Translations under genes and position numbers: made by a program
The notes under the pieces: model-generated
Database searches by the model: none
The model's input: the letters and a program-made list of their open reading frames with translations, nothing else
Told to the model about the DNA's origin: nothing
Part shown: piece after piece, positions 23,710 through 38,544 of the stretch
Numbering within the stretch: position 1 is the first letter of the stretch
How the letters are laid out: each line of letters opens with the position of its first letter
Assembly: GCA_963930655.1 (NCBI GenBank)
Contig: OZ005605.1
Span: forward strand, 22,079,501-22,143,500
Direction of reading: 5' to 3'
From: Myrica gale
Lineage: Eukaryota; Streptophyta; Magnoliopsida; Fagales; Myricaceae
Length of the DNA: 64,000 bases

Positions 23710-26201
23710 GTCTGACCTATAGACGAGACAAATATGCTCAATAGTCAATCCTCTACTAAACTAAGCAGAACAGCACTTAGACTTAAATGGAGCTAACGAC
23801 CTCCATTTAGCTCTTACTCCATTAAAGGGAAAACGGCTCTGAACAAGACCTTTTTTTACATGTTGAAACGGCACATGATAACAACAAATGTTGACATTAA
23901 TCTAATGTAAACAGGGAATAGGTATGTGTGTCGACTTAGCTAAAATTGCGCCAACATCAGTAACAAAATGAGAACGTGCAAGCAGTAATAAATAACAAGC
24001 TACAATTAAATGCAGGAATTTGGTGCAGCTGCAAACGAAATATAATATAGTACGATCGTTTAAATTGTGAGGTCCAAACGTTATTGTTCAGAAAAGAAGA
24101 CCAAACACAATTGAAAAATACCTTTCTGGCACAGAAAATTTAGAGAGATCTGAGACTGAGAGAGACTAGAGAGAGAAAGAGGGGTTGGAAACTTTCGGAA
24201 AGCACCGGTTGGTGGTCCATTTTTTCCCTCTCGTTCCATAGTCCAACTCCAATCCTATCAATGGTGTTGTCTCCCCGAAGCATTTCCAATATAATAATAC
24301 GAAAAAAACATTTATTCAGCCTTTTATTTTTCCTTGATATACCAATAATATAATATAATGTAGCTATATATAGTCATTAGTGATGTTTTTCTCCTTGCAA
24401 AGACGCCCGCAAATGGTCGATACCTCCTCTGGGAAATTGAGGTACTCCTAATTAATTTGGAAGAAAAAATTACGTAGGAAACTTCCTTGAACCAAACTTC
24501 CATGAATTTGGGTTAATTTATAAGTATGACCCACTCATTGGGTTCTTTACAATATCCGTTGCTAAGTTGGAGAGACTATGGTTGGAATGTATTGGGATAC
24601 TGAAGCAAACCAAGTGAAAGTTGAATCTAGGCGATTAAAAAAGAAAGAGAAGAAAGTTGAATCTGGGAATGTCGATTCTTAGGAAATGGGGAAACAAGAA
24701 AAAGAAAAATGGTTGGAATGTCAATCCTTCGCCCCTTCTTGGGAGTGGGTGTTAAACCATTGGTCCACCGGTTGGAAATAAAAAGCTTACTAGTTAGTGG
24801 AACTGTTTGGCAGTAAAATATTAGTATAAACAGACGTCGTTCTGCATATTATGTTACAAAATATTGTAATATTCCATCGTAATTGACCAATAACAGTACT
24901 ATTATATGTCGTATTTTCTGAACCTAATGGACCTTCAGAAAAGTAGATTTCATTATTCAATTGCCAAAAAGCGCCCCAATAAGTCAGAAACAACCGCCTT
25001 TAGCCGCAATTGACCGTTAGTTTCGAAAACCATGATTTGGATTAATGGTAAAAACATAGCAATGGGAAAACTCGGGTAAAAGATTAAGAACCTGATCTTT
25101 TGACTTCCTTTTCAATGAATCTTGTTGAGTCAAAACACCAAACCAGGTGACGACATTTTCGAACCCCCAGATATTGGTACTAAGACTAATAATGGCATGA
25201 TGTTTATTTTTTTTTGTATTATTTATTACTTTCAACTCATAACTTGTACTCTAATTTAAATTTAAAATTGTAATCACATGTTGGTTGATTATGCTACTTT
25301 TAATCAAAAACGAAGATATGAAAACTTTTCCCGAAAGATGATAGCTCAATGATTGAAAGGACGAACTTTCATTCTTACACGAACTGTATCTAGTAAGTGA
25401 GCGTGAGTTTAAATCTTTTTCCTTGTAAGTAAATCTTTGACTTAATTGATACTCCAATCACTGTATCACATAGTTGATGCAACGGATCTCTATAATAAAT
25501 CAAAAAACAAAAATATGAAAACTTGTTGAACATTTGGCATGCAAGCTTGCTATGTTCCAACCTTAACCTAAAAAGGGACTGAACCCATCCGGCCAAATTC
25601 GACAACAAAATACCTCCCGTGCGGCACATGGGCAAAAGGTGTATCCAGTGAGACATAATTTGGGCTGGTCTCAAAGTTTTGAACAAATTCGCAAAAGCGG
25701 GCATAAAACTATACTTCGGCATGACAAGCTAAACGGGCCGGGAAAGTCCAGGATAAGTTTAGTATTCTTTTGGGATAGAAAACACAAAAAGTAGGTCCCA
25801 TAAGAACAGAAGCTTTTCACGTAAAACCGGGTAAGTTGGGTTGGGTTGGGTCAATGAAGGTCGGAGATAGTCATAGGTAAGACTGATGTATTCAACTGCA
25901 AACGACAAAATGAATTACTAATAAAAAACTAGAAAATGAATTAAAGTTTATTTATAAAATCAAAGGAGATTGAAATTCAGACCCTATCAATATCGAATAA
26001 TTGGGCATAGAAAATAAAAATATACGGGAAGAAAGTGAACAAAACTCGTGTCTCCGGCCTAGCAGTTTCAGAGATTTTCTTTAGCCGGAGCTTATATGCA
26101 TACAAAAGAATATTTAACATGTACGAGAAACAAAAATGCACTATGATTGACCGATAAGGATGGAGAAGACAAGACAATTTGAGATTGGCGCTGATTTAGC
26201 G
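23710..26201. other. Intergenic, no gene recognised
   Basis: AT-rich, with a GA stretch near 24150-24182. A weak tRNA-like pattern at about 25335-25480 (TAGCTCAATGATTGAAAG, then GAGTTTAAATC about 65 bp later) could be a decayed SINE, but is below the level needed to call one. Confidence 0.4.
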
Positions 26202-29374
<3,173 letters not shown>

Positions 29375-30070
29375 AACAATTATATATATATAAATAAATT
29401 TTGAAAGTCAAAATATAAAAAATTTTCCTAATGATTTTTGGAGGGTTTGGGGACATGACCCTCCTTGGCACCCCTAACTCCTTCACTGCTTCTTAATTAA
29501 ATATAATTGTCAAACCACTTAACCAAAAAGAAAAACAAATTAGTATATAACCTACCACGTGTTATTGGGTTGAAAAGGATATGTAAACAGGTAGTGATAA
29601 ATTACAACTAGTCATTCTTCAAACAAGAGTAACCAAGCGCATGGAATGCTAAAAACTCTTTCCCTTAATTCTCTTGTTTAGAGTACCTATGCGCCCTAAG
29701 CCCCCTCTTGAAGGATCCAAACTTCTATATATCCATCAAACATGTCAAGCAGTGCAATTGTGTTTAGGATTATTACAGAACAAATTGGGTGAGATGCTGT
29801 TCTCTGAGCAATATTTTGATTTGTATTCACCTTATTAAACTTAGCTTGAATTTTATTCTGTCTCTTTTCATATCAATCCCATTTCTATGTCCCACACCGA
29901 TCAAGTTGGTGTTCTTTGCTTTCTTGATCTTCTTGGCACGGATTGGATTGTCAATATGACTAGTGAAATAGGTAATGCAGAGGAGGCATGCAATAGTCGT
30001 CGTGCATGCGCCGCGTGCAGGCACAAGAGGAAGAGGTCAAGCTGCATATTGTAATAGGATATCACAAATC
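29375..30070 (+). repeat. LBD-locus segment A of a long inverted paralogous pair
   Basis: This stretch matches, in reverse complement, 50095-49959 plus 48564-48000. Examples are the block TGATTTTTGGAGGGTTTGGG (about 29430), the block ACCACGTGTTATTGGGTTGA (about 29554), CTCTTTCCCTTAATT (about 29655) and the leader of the LBD frame. The other copy is split by a hAT element. Identity is moderate with many indels. Confidence 0.75.
29956..30054 (+). pseudogene. LBD (LOB-domain) gene remnant A, truncated in the C block
   Basis: ATG at 29956 starts MTSEIGNAEEACNSRR, followed by ACAACRHKRKRSSC, then a TAA. The ACAAC-RHKRKR pattern is the start of the LOB-domain zinc-finger-like C block (normally CX2CX6CX3C). 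Here the third Cys position has become Ser and the frame stops two residues after the last Cys. Nothing of the GAS block or leucine zipper follows. The paralogue at 47600-48218 retains more. A 5' remnant, not a functional gene. Confidence 0.6.
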
Positions 30071-30501
30071 TAAGGAAACCATGGTACAAGTGCATCCTTT
30101 AATGGTATCATATTCTTTCTTTTCGCTATCTTTTATAATTTTCTTTTACCTTCTTTTTCTTGTTCCAAATAATATGATTTAAACAAACTCAACTTAAACC
30201 TACACCTACAGTATCATCAAAAATTAAACTTAATTTTATTTCTAGAAAAATAATTTTTTTGAAAATAATTTTTTTAAAACATTTTTTTTAAAAAAATATT
30301 TGTTTTTTCATTTTCTTTTAATTTTACAAAAAATATAGACATTAAGAATAGGCTTTACTAATAATATGAGATTACAAAATGATGTAACAAATATTGAAAA
30401 GTAATTTTTAATAAACATGTTTTGAGGTAGCAACTAAATATTGAAAAATAAATTATTTTATTGAAACAAAATTCACTCAAAACTACTTTACATTATAAAT
30501 A

Positions 30502-30760
30502 GGTGTAATGTCATAGTTCGCCTCATAAATATGGGGCAAAATCAATCTTGTCCCTCTAACTTTAAAAAATGATCATTGTAAGCCCACATCCAAATTAGTA
30601 AATGACCAAAATGTTCTTCTTTTTTTGCATGTTTTTCTGATCGGCTGAATTGGACGGGGAGCGTACATTGATGACTTTCAAAATATTAGGCCGTTTTCAT
30701 AGTTAGGGTGGCAAGATTGATTTTGCCGCATATTTAGGGGGCGAACTATGGCATTACCCC
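30502..30760. mobile_element. Mutator-like MITE with perfect 9-bp target-site duplication
   Basis: TTATAAATA flanks both ends (30493-30501 and 30761-30769). The terminal inverted repeats extend about 60 bp, beginning GGTGTAATGTCATAGTTCGC (left) and GGGGTAATGCCATAGTTCGC (reverse complement of right). The ends are related to those of the larger element at 50657-52639 (GGGGTAA, CATAGTT, GGGGCAAAATCAA in the same order), so it is a short derivative of the same family. No coding capacity. Confidence 0.85.
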
Positions 30761-31120
30761 TTATAAATAACTTTAGGTCTAAACAAATTGTTTCTTGAAA
30801 AGTACTTATTAATATTTTGTATATCATAATCTCATATGATTAGTAAACTTAATTTTTAATATCAGTTTGATATGAATTAAAAATAACATAAGTAACAACC
30901 TAATAATATATTTATATTAATAAATTGGCACTTTATATGTATCCTTCACTTCTTCTCTTTATCCGACATCACCTTCTGTTTTGTAACTTCTCTTTTTGGT
31001 TTGGATTTGACTTCTCTTTATGGTTTGGATTTATTTTTGTAGTGATTGATTATGTCAATCCTTCATCTCTTTCAGATAGGTGTGATAGGAGAAGAAAGGC
31101 TGGAATGTGAATAGCTAAAT

Positions 31121-32285
31121 TAGGACTGTTCACGGGTAATAGCGGTGTGCCGGTTGTCATTTTCACTAGTTGGCGATGAAAATGGCGGTGGCTTTGAAAC
31201 AGAGAGAAGATCATAGAAAGGTGCGGAGGAGTGAGAGAAAGAGAGGGAGGTGAAACTTGGAAGAGATGGAAAGGGAGAGGGAGACAGAGAGATGAGAGAG
31301 AGGGAGAAAGGGGTGAAAGAGAGGGACATGAAGAATACAGAGAGAGAGAGAGGAGAATAGAAAAATAATTACAATTCTCTAAAAATTAAGCATGATTCCT
31401 AAAAATTCTCTCCCTATCACTATAACAAATTAACAAGTTACTCATTTGCATCTAAATTCAAATTCAAATTAAAAAAAATCAACTCAACATAATTAATTTT
31501 GAATTGAAAAATCACCTAAAAATTATCTCTCTTAATTTGCATTTAAAGAGAGGTGAGATAGAGGAGAGGGAGAGCTCGAGAGAGGGATAGTGGGGGAGAG
31601 AGAGGGGAGGAGAAATAATTAAGATAGTGGGAGAGAGAAAGGAGAGGTGAAATAATTAATTTTGAATTTAAAAATCACCTAAAATGCTATTTCTTAATTT
31701 GCATTTAAAATCTTAATTAGCATTTAAAGAGAGAGAGGTGAAGAGAAATTAGGAGAGGGAGAGCTCTGGAGGGATAGTGGGAGAGAGAGAGAGTGTGGAG
31801 GAGAAAGAATTAATTTTGAATTGAAAAATCACCTAAAAATCACTAAGATTCTATAAGACTTTAAATTAGGTAATTTTTAAACAATTAATTTATGTTGTTT
31901 TCTCTCATTCTCTATTGTTCTCTCATCCTCAGTCCTCAAGTAGTCTTTCACCCTCCCCCCTCTCTCTCTCACACATACTCACGCAAACCACCGCCACCCA
32001 CAACTGCTACTCTGTGCCCCTGCCACCATCTCCCTCTCACAGTTGCTACGCCTCCCACAGTCGCTTGTCGTTGTGCAACAATTGCTTCTCCTGCGAACAA
32101 GGCTTTCTGCCTCTCTCTCTCTCCCTTTGCCCAAACAACCCAAAAAATAGGACCAGAGGTTAATCGCTACCACCACTGGTAGCATTGCCATCACTGGGCG
32201 TCGGTACCAGTGGGGAGATTTTTATCACCGCCCAAGGCGGTGGAGGTGGCGGTGGGGGCATAAATGCCACCAATGCACATCCCTA
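31121..32285. mobile_element. Non-autonomous hAT element, 1,165 bp, perfect 8-bp duplication
   Basis: AGCTAAAT lies on both sides (31113-31120 and 32286-32293). Ends are TAGGACTGTTCACGGG (left) and TAGGGATGTGCATTGG (reverse complement of right), followed by GGTGGCGGTGG-like GC-rich subterminal sequence at both sides. The interior is AT- and GA-rich, with tandem units and no transposase. The ends resemble those of the element at 48565-49958. Confidence 0.85.
31465..31845. repeat. Tandem GA-rich units inside the hAT element
   Basis: The phrase TTAATTTTGAATTGAAAAAT plus CACCTAAAA occurs near 31491, 31654 (one base changed) and 31811. The copies are separated by purine-rich blocks of GAGAGA with GGGATAGTGGG, giving about three imperfect units of roughly 160 bp. 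Confidence 0.75.
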
Positions 32286-34200
32286 AGCTAAATTGCTCTG
32301 CTCATTCAATTAATTTTTCAATAACTTAATTATTTTTCATTTTTCAAAAATTTATTTTTCCAAAAAAATATGTTTTAAAAAAATTATATTATTTAAAAAA
32401 TAAATTACATAAAATTATGCATGAAATAATGTAATTTTTAGATTTATTTTTTAAGAAGGAAAGTCTTTCAAAGAGTGATAGAAGCTTTCAATGAGAGAGA
32501 AAATTAAGTAGGGAGTGTTCTACTGTTTTTGGAGTTCATTAAGTGATTTTTTGTGTTATTCTTTCTGTTCAAGAGGGAAAGCTCAAAAGCTTGTTTGGTT
32601 TTATAATTGAGTTTAAAATTGGAATGATATTTATTTGTTTGACTAGATGAGCTTCAGCGATTTGGGTACGTTTTGTTTGACTCAATTTTGGTCCCCCATT
32701 TGCTTTTCTAGCCACTTTATTACCTATATATATATATAAAAGATTGCTGCTTTATTACCTCTCCGTGGCATGTGTTCGGACCATAAATTAGTTGTGTAGT
32801 TTAATCAATTGGTTCACCTCTCTTTCATTCTTTTCCCCTTTAGCGCCCTATGACATAAGACCACTAACCTTTACATTCGACATGTCCAATTAGTTATATG
32901 TAGACCGGCCTATCAAAATTTCAATACAAATGCAAAAATGACCACTTTGCAAAATACGATGGTAAACATAAAATGAAAATGGGCATCGCCAATTATATTT
33001 TGGAGGATCAAGACCCAATCAGTAAAGCTAGCACAAAATTTCAGAATTTCAACCACTATTGGACTTCCCAGACAACTAAGAAGTCCTATTCTAATCAAGT
33101 AACACGGTGAAACAGTATTCAAAACCTAACCAATATTTGTCATTACATCAAATCCACGCGTGCTTATTCTTGAATGCATTTTAGTATATGACAATTTTTT
33201 TATGTGTGGTTCATAGTCTTAAATTTGTCCATTCAAACTACGTGAATCTTTAGTAGTCTTCAATTAGGACACTCCCTTTCTCCACCATAATTGTTCCTTT
33301 TTGTTGGAAAAGTATAATTGGAGGCCGATTGGAGACTTTTTAAAAGGGGGCCCTAATATAGCAAAGAGAGTGGAGCTTACGACCGTGATGAGCTCAGATT
33401 CAGATGAAGAAAGTTGTGCTAAATTCCAAGTATATCTGAGCGTCACCACATCCAAAGAAACGTCTCAAACCTTCCCTCTTATGACCAATGGCCGACCCTG
33501 CTATCCTTACCGACACAAGACAGACTACTACAACTTGAAATGAGCGGAGCGGAGCCCCGACCACTGACCCATGGCCATTATGGATATCATACTAACCATT
33601 TGAAAGGTGAGGAAAATCACTAAGGTTGACATTCACAAGGAAACATATACCTTATTGTGCCCTCAAAATTCCCGTGTGCTGCGTACAGTACTGCACAGTG
33701 CACCCCTCACCGGCCACACTTGTGGATCAAGTCTCACTTGATCAATCAAAAATTGACATCACGTACCCAACACGTATTCTTTTGAAAACATGGGCTTCAC
33801 ATTTTGGTACTCAAAACACTCTATTCTTGGGATAACGAAGCTTCGAAAGTTTTCAACGTACCTCGTCCCTCGGGACCATTATTGGGCCACGTTTAACCCT
33901 CAGATTGGCGGAGGAGGTAATCACACGTTGATTCATATAAATGTTATAAATCTAGACGCGTCTTGATGATGAGTAGAACAAAGGATACAAATGGTAATGT
34001 TTTTTTATGTTTACACACTCGCTACCAACCAACAATTAGAAAGAAGTATATTTGATTCTTCTCCTAGGTTTTCTTTTTCATCTTTTTCTTCCTGAGTCAC
34101 TCTTCTATTTGGTCCCTATTACCTTCCTTTTTTTCAACAATATAGACTTCATTGACCCCACATTTTGTCCTCTTTATTTCAAAGATAAATACAAGGGCAG
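32286..34200. other. Intergenic, includes promoter of the first ERF gene
   Basis: An AT-rich part with a TA run near 32738-32750 is followed by more balanced sequence. The last 300 bases should carry the ERF promoter; TATA-like motifs are near 34138 and 34181. No other gene recognised. Confidence 0.45.
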
Positions 34201-34803
34201 ATGCACCTATTGCAATCTTCAGTCTTCAAAATCTCCACCAAGAAACCCCTCCTAGAGTGGAAAGGAAATAAAAGGGAAGCTATGGTTATGGCCTCCCAAA
34301 GTGAGCTGCCATTTAATGAGAACGACTCGCACGACATGGTTATATACCAGGTCCTCAATGAGGCCGTGACGCTCAACAGCTCCTGTGCGCCCCAAAGGCA
34401 CCAAAGCAATACGTCAAGCAGCCTAGAACCGGTTAGGAACATCGGCAAGAAACACTACAGAGGCGTGAGGTGTCGGCCGTGGGGGAAATACGCGGCTGAG
34501 ATTCGCGACTCGTCACGACATGGTGCGCGTATATGGCTGGGCACGTTCACGACCGCCGAAGAAGCTGCCTTGGCTTATGATAGGGCAGCTTTTGGGATGC
34601 GCGGTGCCAAGGCCCTTCTTAACTTTCCAGCCGAAGTGGTGGCTGCATCAGCCTTGCAAAGATTTCATCCAAATTCCAGCGTGGTGAGCTTAAATAAGCA
34701 AGACTCGGAGCCAAGTACTGGTAGCTCTAGCACACAGTCCATTGGGAACTCAAAGACGTTAGAATCAGAAAGTAGCTGCAGCACCTCCCGGGTGACACAA
34801 TAG
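34201..34803 (+). CDS. AP2/ERF-domain transcription factor, ERF subfamily (group IX-like)
   Basis: Intronless, as usual for ERF genes; 200 residues from the ATG at 34201. One AP2/ERF DNA-binding domain lies at about 86-143 ([19 protein letters not shown], then [19 protein letters not shown] and [11 protein letters not shown]). The AAEIRD signature and WLGTF are ERF-type, so it should bind GCC-box DNA in ethylene/jasmonate or defence responses. N-terminally, [17 protein letters not shown] is a patch I associate with group IX ERFs. The C-terminus is Ser/Thr-rich. Cys replaces the usual Arg or Gln in RGVRxRPWGK. The start is uncertain: in-frame ATGs at 34282 and 34288 begin just before the [12 protein letters not shown] patch, and a TATA-like motif near 34181 would put 34201 very close to transcription start. 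It faces the ERF gene at 37693-38544. Confidence 0.85.
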   Translation: MHLLQSSVFKISTKKPLLEWKGNKREAMVMASQSELPFNENDSHDMVIYQVLNEAVTLNSSCAPQRHQSNTSSSLEPVRNIGKKHYRGVRCRPWGKYAAEIRDSSRHGARIWLGTFTTAEEAALAYDRAAFGMRGAKALLNFPAEVVAASALQRFHPNSSVVSLNKQDSEPSTGSSSTQSIGNSKTLESESSCSTSRVTQ

Positions 34804-36661
34804 AGAAATTATTGTAGGCTTCTCAAAAGTATGGTCAATTATACACTTGGACATCGGATTTCATCAAAATACTGGGTCATAGTCTCATAGATGTCTGAAA
34901 GTTTTCAGTTCTGTCTGTTTTTCGGTTTGATGTAAAAGAATTCTAGTTACCGAGTTTCTCTTGGGTTAAGTTCCAGTTGAAGATTTTTGTAGGATTTGGA
35001 GTGTTTTGAGAATTTTTAGGTGATGTTAGAATTATATTGGTATTTGTGTAGAAGTTGTTGAGGTGTAAAAAAATTAATGATGATGTTTAAAATTTTTTTT
35101 TTTTTCAAATTTATTAATTTTTTAATTAAAATTTAAATATTTAAAGATTTTATTTAAAAAACAAAAAGCAAAAAAACAAAAACTGTTGTCATTCTACCGT
35201 ACAACTACAATACCATTTTGTCATTTGAATAGAATAATCGCAGCATGTTGTGCAAGAGACAAAGGCAGGAGAAAACTGTCATGCTACAGTACAATATCCT
35301 TAAAAAAAACCCACTTCGCCGAACATGAAATGCTACAGAATTCGAATCCTATTTTTATCTTCAAACCGAACATCACGTTGGTTAGTTACTTTGCAAACTG
35401 TAAGATAATGTACGAAATGTAATGCAAAAGTATATCCTATTGTTTTGAATTCAAATAAAAGAGGGTCAGTAAAGCTGCAGAACTGCGGAGCGATGGTGAA
35501 TTATGAGAACAGATCCAAGCCGATCTCAGAACCTAAAATGCTACTGATATACTAGTATTCATCCAGATATTTTTGGGTTTAAGTTTTCTGGGTAATTCTC
35601 ATCCGATTTCCTCGTAACCCTCCTTTTCAAGGGGTTTTTGGTGTATCGACTGCATAATTTTATCTTTAGAGTTCGAGGAGTCCTCAGAAATCATGGAAAA
35701 TGTTTGTGTCACAGCTAGAACAGTAGTCGTCCTTTGGGAGCTGGAAGGTTTACAAGACAATTGGCGGCCGTATCTCTGCCATGCCTTTGACCAAGAAAAG
35801 GTTAAAGTATACGTTCGTTTTCACACTTTTTCAGGATTCTAAATATATTCACAAAATTACCACTGAATATATTCAGAATTCAAATACAAACATCAATATA
35901 TTTTACACAATCTCCAACAATTTTTTCATTTTTTATTCAATATAAATTCTCTCTCTATATTTTTTCACATGACTTCAATATTTTTTTATTAAACAATTAC
36001 ATCAAATCATTCTCTCTTCACTTTACACAAACACTAATAAAATACTATTCAATATAAATATTCACAACTTCTCTAAAATCCTATATTTTTACTCAAATCC
36101 AACATAACACAAATTTCTGGGGATGCATGAGGCTTCATTCAAACTCTTACCATCGGACAGGCTTAAACTCTTTCTCCAGGTCACAGATTGATTGGTGGAA
36201 GTTGTCCGTGTATGGAAATTTTACCAGAAAGTAAAACATATACAGCTGGCCTAACGCAATAAACACATTTTAAAATCCCTTGTCTGCCACGTGATGAATT
36301 TATCTGTGTACTTGTCAAATGGTCCAAGAATTATCTTGTACTACCTCCAGGTCCAGGTCCATGTAATTGCTCAATTCTGATTCGTGGATCATCTCCATAT
36401 ACGAATCTTCTCTCTATTGACTATTCTAATCTTCGTGTCATCTTTGAACTTCAATATTTTTTTGATGTAAACTTATCCTTTTCTATTGTCCGCTCAGGAT
36501 ACTTAAAAATACATGTTTCGTTAGACTTTCATGTCTTGGGGGAATTAAAGAACTATGCAGTGAACTTTAATCAAATAGGCCAAAACGATTTGGATTTTGG
36601 TTGGTGGGTTTCCTATAAAACTTCTTGTAATCAAAATCCAAACCAAAAAGCTATCAATTAA
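34804..36661. other. Intergenic between the convergent ERF genes, left part
   Basis: 3' region of the first ERF followed by AT-rich DNA. The segment about 35860-36125 (TCTCTCTTCACTTTACACAA, many TTTTTCA blocks) is loosely related to the Tourist-like MITEs but too diverged to delimit. Confidence 0.4.
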
Positions 36662-36855
36662 GGTTGAGTTTGCAACAAATTTTTTTACCTCTTTTAAAAT
36701 TTTAACACTATAAAAAATCTAAATATAATCTTTCTCCCCATCAAATCATTATTTTTTACTATAATAAATATAAAAAATTATCTCTCTTCACTTTTTCACC
36801 AAATCCAATACCCTAAAATTTTAACTCCCCAAAATTTTACATCTGAAAGATACCC
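36662..36855. mobile_element. Tourist/PIF-like MITE, copy 2
   Basis: 194 bp flanked by TAA (36659-36661 and 36856-36858). Ends are GGTTGAGTTTGCAAC (left) and GGGTATCTTTCAGATG (reverse complement of right). The interior is the reverse complement relative of copy 1 at 11288-11487. A 3-bp TWA duplication with GG-starting ends is typical of PIF/Harbinger-derived MITEs. Confidence 0.65.
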
Positions 36856-37692
36856 TAAGAATATTATTCCTCTGAAAGGTCTTACCTATTCCTAGTTTTG
36901 TTTCTTCTTCTTTTTATACTTGTCTATCAATACGAGGGGCACCTATTCCCACTTCAAACCAGTATAGTTAAGCTAGCTAATCCGAAAAAGTAGAAGCCAG
37001 CTAAATTTGACCATTCGTCCTTTTTCTGCTTTCAATTTTATAAGCGAAACTAAGAAGGCCCTTTGAAGATTTTTCTGGCCCATATTTGAAGATTTGCAAA
37101 CATATCTATGCCTTTTGAGATCTTCCCAAGCGTCATAAATAATTGCTGTACCCGTGGGCCGTGTGATCATGAAAGATAAAAGGCAGGCGTTTTGCTCTCC
37201 CTCATTTCATTTTTTGGGAGTATTGGGCTCAATAAAAATGGCCCCGTTTGAAAGTTTTCCGATATGAAACATTGAAATGGTATGATTTGGGCCTTTTCTA
37301 TGGGCTACATGTTTTCCGTTTGTTTGGTTATTTTTATTTTGGTGAGCATATGTGGGATTTCTCACAGGCATCTTTAAAGAGACTCCTACAAGGATTGTAA
37401 GCATGGATGAAAGTGAGCCAAAACATACTAGTTTGACATTCAGTCATTGGATGGATCTACCACAGATCAATCCATCATTCTTTTCTGCTCAATCCTCCAC
37501 AATCCTGGTGTATAAGCGAATCCTTTTTGGATTAAATAGCTCAACCCATCTCATTTCCCCTTTAATATGTTGCACAATGCAAAGAATGTCATCTAGATGA
37601 ATTTATAGGTGTTCAAAATAAATACCAGTAATTTAGAATAATCCTGATATTGGCCATAATTTACAATGGGCAACTAGCCTCCCAGAATTTTG
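36856..37692. other. Intergenic between the ERF genes, right part
   Basis: No gene recognised. Includes the 3' UTR of the minus-strand ERF gene. Confidence 0.45.
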
Positions 37693-38544
37693 TCAAAAAG
37701 AAGAGAGCAAACTGTCCAAGTAATCACTCCCCAGGTCCTGAAACTCGAGTACATCAGATCGCTTCCCAAGAATCTTTCCCTCGCCGCTCATTCTGTTCGA
37801 TTCAGGTTGTTCAATCATCATGCCAGTATCTTTTTCCCACTCTCTAAATGCTCTCTTGCGAGGGTAGCTGACTGTCGCCGTACAGCATCCACGAAATGTG
37901 CAAGCTTCGTCATCTTGTTGTGAAGTTATTGAAGAACAATTCACATCATCTCCCCACCTGTTAACTCCTAAAGCCCTGGCATGAACCGTCTCAAGTGGGA
38001 AGTTTAGATATGCCTTGGTCCCTCTAATTCTTAAAGCCGCCTTGTCATAAGCCAAAGCCGCTTCCTCGGCTGTCTCGAACGTCCCAAGCCAGACTCGAGC
38101 GCCTTTCCTAGAGGAGTCTCTAATCTCCGCAGCATACTTTCCCCATGGCCGTCTCCTCACTCCCCTATAGTGCCGCGTAGCCACCTTCTCCAATCTTACA
38201 TCAGTCTTTTGCATGCGCGAGCCAGTCGCACCATTGCAATCTAAATTGACGTCACAGGACTGCTCCATATTAGATGCAGGTATAGACGTACAGACTGTAC
38301 AGTCAAGGAGTTCTTCCCAGGCATCGTCGCCCATTGATATCCACCTTCCTAGACTCGGTAGCCGTTGTAGAATTTCCATTGACCTATCCCCCCCGTTAAG
38401 ACTAGGCAGTTCTTCCCAGGGTCTTGGCAATTCTGATGCATATGATCTTGTTCCCCCACGAGCTTCATCCCCACCAATAAAGCTCGCCCACGCGTTCTCT
38501 AGAATTGCTCCGGATGTTGCAAGGTCTTCAACGTTCTTAGCCAT
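37693..38544 (-). CDS. AP2/ERF-domain transcription factor with EDLL-like C-terminus
   Basis: Intronless, 283 residues from ATG at 38544-38542. The AP2/ERF domain spans about 125-183 ([49 protein letters not shown]) with all ERF-type contact residues. The extreme C-terminus, [18 protein letters not shown], has the acidic/leucine spacing of the EDLL activation motif found in group IX ERFs. A basic [12 protein letters not shown] stretch precedes it and may be the nuclear localisation signal. The N-terminus has acidic-aromatic patches ([20 protein letters not shown]), probably activation surfaces. Likely a nuclear activator in ethylene/jasmonate or stress signalling. It lies 2.9 kb from, and convergent with, the ERF at 34201-34803; outside the DNA-binding domain the two are not similar, so this is not a recent tandem duplicate. 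Confidence 0.9.
   Translation of the reverse strand: MAKNVEDLATSGAILENAWASFIGGDEARGGTRSYASELPRPWEELPSLNGGDRSMEILQRLPSLGRWISMGDDAWEELLDCTVCTSIPASNMEQSCDVNLDCNGATGSRMQKTDVRLEKVATRHYRGVRRRPWGKYAAEIRDSSRKGARVWLGTFETAEEAALAYDKAALRIRGTKAYLNFPLETVHARALGVNRWGDDVNCSSITSQQDDEACTFRGCCTATVSYPRKRAFREWEKDTGMMIEQPESNRMSGEGKILGKRSDVLEFQDLGSDYLDSLLSSF

Noticed and set aside
25335..25480. tRNA-like A and B box pattern suggesting a SINE
   Set aside because: Box matches are weak, there is no A-tail or duplication, and no second copy was seen in the window.
31892..32182. 96-residue open frame with Pro/His/Ser content
   Set aside because: It lies inside the hAT element in CT/CCA-rich repeat DNA; no protein features.
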